From the NCBI GenBank assembly GCA_023460395.1, contig JAEWQB010000025.1:1-64000 (forward strand): a DNA stretch of 64,000 bases. The letters are read 5' to 3'. Both the position numbers and the translations under genes were made by a program. Below the pieces are notes generated by a model. That model was not told the DNA's origin. It worked only from the letters and a program-made list of their open reading frames with translations, and made no database searches. Below, one piece after another: positions 62,280 through 64,000 of this stretch (positions within the stretch are counted from its first letter, which is position 1; each line of letters starts with the position of its first letter). The stretch is from Pseudomonadota bacterium (lineage in GTDB: Bacteria; Desulfobacterota; Desulfovibrionia; Desulfovibrionales; Desulfovibrionaceae).

Positions 62280-62322
62280 CCTTTGTAGAGGGGTTCCCCC
62301 CATACTGCATACAGTTAACTCG

Positions 62323-62357
62323 AACAGCCTCCGTCGCAGACGGAGGCTGTTTTGTTT
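62323..62357 (+). terminator. Rho-independent terminator
   Basis: A 13-bp stem (62323-62335 with 62339-62351) with loop GCA runs into TTTTGTTT. It ends the cyclophilin transcript. A further imperfect GAAAGG... hairpin at 62428-62459 may serve the convergent SulP gene. Confidence 0.9.
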
Positions 62358-62488
62358 GGGCACCTTGAGTCGTTCTTTTCGGAGACATTCCGGTATTCCC
62401 CGGAAGTTTTGTGTGGAGAGAGAGTGAGAAAGGCCCCTTTTGTGAGAAGGCGCCTTTCTTTAAAAAAAGCAGAACGGGCGGTTTGGAC

Positions 62489-64000
62489 TTAGCGCAAAAG
62501 GTCCGCCACATGCGTGTTCGCTTCGTACACTCTCCGGGAGAGCAGCGTGACGACGAACCGGTGCAGGGCGGAAAGAAGTTCCGGGTCGTTTTCTTGCAGC
62601 GGGCGTAAGGTGTCTTGAGGAAGGCTGTAGAGAACGCAACGGCTGTCAGCAACGGCTGTGGCGGAGCGGGGAGCCTGTGTGTACAGCCCCATCTCGCCGA
62701 AGACGGTACCCGGTCCCATTTTTACGACGCGCGTGGTTTTACCGCCTTCCAGCTCAAGCTGGATGGTTACCATGCCGGATTCGATGAGGTATAGAGCCTT
62801 GGGAACATCGCCTTGCTTAAAGATGATTTCCCTTTTCCCCACCGCCCTTCGTTCCAGAAGCGGCATGAGGCGCGGGAGCAGCGCAGGCTCCGGGAAAATG
62901 GGGGCGAGCATGGCGGTCAGCCCCTTTTCTTCTGTTTCATCCATGCCTGCTTCCGAGAGGATGCGGTCCTCGCACCATTCCAGCGCGTAATCCGCGTCCA
63001 TAAAGGAGAGAGTGGAACCATCTGGCGCGTTTAGGGCGTAGCCCGTAGCTTCAAGTTGTTGTCCCACTTCAAGGGGCATATTGGCGAAAATGAGGCGGAA
63101 CCCGTGGGCACGTCCAATTTGGCCCAGCCGGGTGAAGCCCAGAGCAACCCGCGCGGCAAGCCCCGTTACTTGTGAGAAATCGAGAATAAGGTAGCGGAGG
63201 GGCAGGCGGCTTACATCGCCTAGACGCAGGCGAGTGGCTTCGATGAGCGCGCGCGTGGCACCAAGGAAAAGGAAGCCCTGTAGACGGAGTATAAGAATTT
63301 CGTCTCCCCGCTGGCGGAGTGCTGCGAAATGCTGCGCCTCGCGGTCCACCCGACTATGGTGGGTGCTGCCGGAAAGTGTATTGCGAATAACGGGAATATC
63401 GCTATTGCGGCGTGCCAGCAGGAGCATGGTGAGTAAAAAGCCGGAGGCCATGCCCGCCAGAAGTCCGAAGACGAGGGAGATCAGAAAAATGAGAACAAGC
63501 AGAGCGTAGTCGTCTGTTCTGGTAAAGCTGCGCCGGGTATCAATCAGCCAAGTGCGCAGCAACGATAGCCCAAAAAAGGCGAGCAGCCCTGCGGGGATAA
63601 TGGTGGGCACATACCCGGTGAACGGGCCTGCCCACACCAGCGCGGCAATGCACAACGCCGCGGCTGTTATCCCCGCTAGTGGTCCACGGCGACGGGAGTT
63701 TTGGGCGCTTACGCAGCGGTTAATGGAAAGCGAGCCGGGGAGTCCTCCTGCCAGCGCGCTCACAGTGTTAGCCAGAGCCACGTTGCGGAGCAGGTCATTG
63801 ATGTCCACATCGTCTTCCAGCAGTAATTCTAGCGAATAGGCTTTATCCGGCAGGGAAAGGATAATGAGTACAATTGCCGCGGACAAATAGGGCAATCCGT
63901 TGAGCAGTATATCCCACCGGATGTCGTTAATCATACCTAAAGAATACGTTTGCCATGGTGCGGAAGGGAAAAAGAAGGGAACCAGATGCCCTGTCTGTTG
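62489..64000 (-). CDS. SulP-type anion transporter with STAS and cyclic-nucleotide-binding domains (5' end cut)
   Basis: The C-terminal 503 residues of a larger protein; the frame stays open to the right edge, so the start is outside the window. The first 200 residues have several transmembrane helices and the SulP-like NRCVSAQNSRRRGPLAGI. A STAS domain follows (LRYLILDFSQVTGLAARVAL), then a cNMP-binding domain (GKREIIFKQGDVPKALYLIE, then FGEMGLYTQAPRSATAVAD). It would move sulfate, bicarbonate or a carboxylate under nucleotide or lipid-state control. An ATG at 63934 is internal to the family alignment and is not favoured as start. Confidence 0.82.
   Translation of the reverse strand, partial: QQTGHLVPFFFPSAPWQTYSLGMINDIRWDILLNGLPYLSAAIVLIILSLPDKAYSLELLLEDDVDINDLLRNVALANTVSALAGGLPGSLSINRCVSAQNSRRRGPLAGITAAALCIAALVWAGPFTGYVPTIIPAGLLAFFGLSLLRTWLIDTRRSFTRTDDYALLVLIFLISLVFGLLAGMASGFLLTMLLLARRNSDIPVIRNTLSGSTHHSRVDREAQHFAALRQRGDEILILRLQGFLFLGATRALIEATRLRLGDVSRLPLRYLILDFSQVTGLAARVALGFTRLGQIGRAHGFRLIFANMPLEVGQQLEATGYALNAPDGSTLSFMDADYALEWCEDRILSEAGMDETEEKGLTAMLAPIFPEPALLPRLMPLLERRAVGKREIIFKQGDVPKALYLIESGMVTIQLELEGGKTTRVVKMGPGTVFGEMGLYTQAPRSATAVADSRCVLYSLPQDTLRPLQENDPELLSALHRFVVTLLSRRVYEANTHVADLLR

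Overview
The window looks like chromosomal DNA from a strictly anaerobic, Gram-negative, motile member of the Desulfovibrionales (a Desulfovibrio-like sulfate reducer). The main evidence is a seven-gene hdrCBA-flxDCBA cluster, two separate 2-oxoacid:ferredoxin oxidoreductases, an APS/PAPS-reductase-like protein, class II fructose bisphosphatase, outer-membrane-type lipoproteins (MltC, an OmpH/Skp relative), flagellin, a chemoreceptor and a sigma-54 type promoter. The genus is inferred. I see no rRNA, CRISPR array, insertion sequence, integrase or phage gene; this reads as ordinary, gene-dense core chromosome.

Layout. 1-442: two nearly identical tRNA-Lys(CTT) genes with a promoter and a terminator. 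522-7814: an M24 peptidase, a CoA-binding protein, a YkgJ-type cysteine-cluster protein, a diverged J-domain protein, an AraC regulator, a DUF2000-like protein and an EamA transporter, with a 53-bp tandem repeat at 6146-6251. 7815-8774: almost 1 kb without a convincing gene, rich in hairpins. 8775-15623: hdrC-hdrB-hdrA-flxD-flxC-flxB-flxA, predicted to couple NADH, ferredoxin and a thiol/disulfide couple by flavin-based electron bifurcation. 15660-20015: flagellin with a putative CsrA-controlled leader, an ECF-like sigma factor, and a CpxRA-like two-component system. 20023-24753: gamma-glutamyltransferase divergent from a four-subunit korDABC operon, separated by a perfect palindrome. 25012-31441: a PC4-like small protein, glutamate racemase, two small proteins, a FakA-FakB fusion, an MFS transporter and a 53-residue zinc-ribbon protein. 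31834-42861: chemoreceptor, phoH-pgpH-ybeY, an unknown protein behind a sigma-54 promoter, glycosyltransferase, threonine aldolase, TadA and LOG. 43194-50776: MBL/beta-CASP nuclease, rsmD-coaD-miaA, MltC, OmpH-like lipoprotein, GlpX and an acetyltransferase. 50873-56056: tRNA-Arg, a CysH-like protein without the usual C-terminal catalytic motif, a dual-CXXC protein, ferritin and a second, two-subunit OFOR. 56079-64000: polysaccharide deacetylase, cbpA-cbpM-clpB chaperone operon, cyclophilin, and a SulP-STAS-cNMP protein cut by the right edge.

Together the genes combine core energy metabolism (Hdr-Flx and two OFORs moving low-potential electrons), RNA maturation and decay (YbeY, TadA, RsmD, MiaA, MBL nuclease), envelope upkeep and motility/stress control. 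No multi-gene system of wholly unknown type stands out. The least explained items are the long leader before hdrC, the CsrA-like hairpins on flagellin, the FakA-FakB fusion, the palindrome between the gamma-glutamyltransferase gene and kor, the sigma-54-preceded unknown gene, and the CysH-like protein without its catalytic tail.
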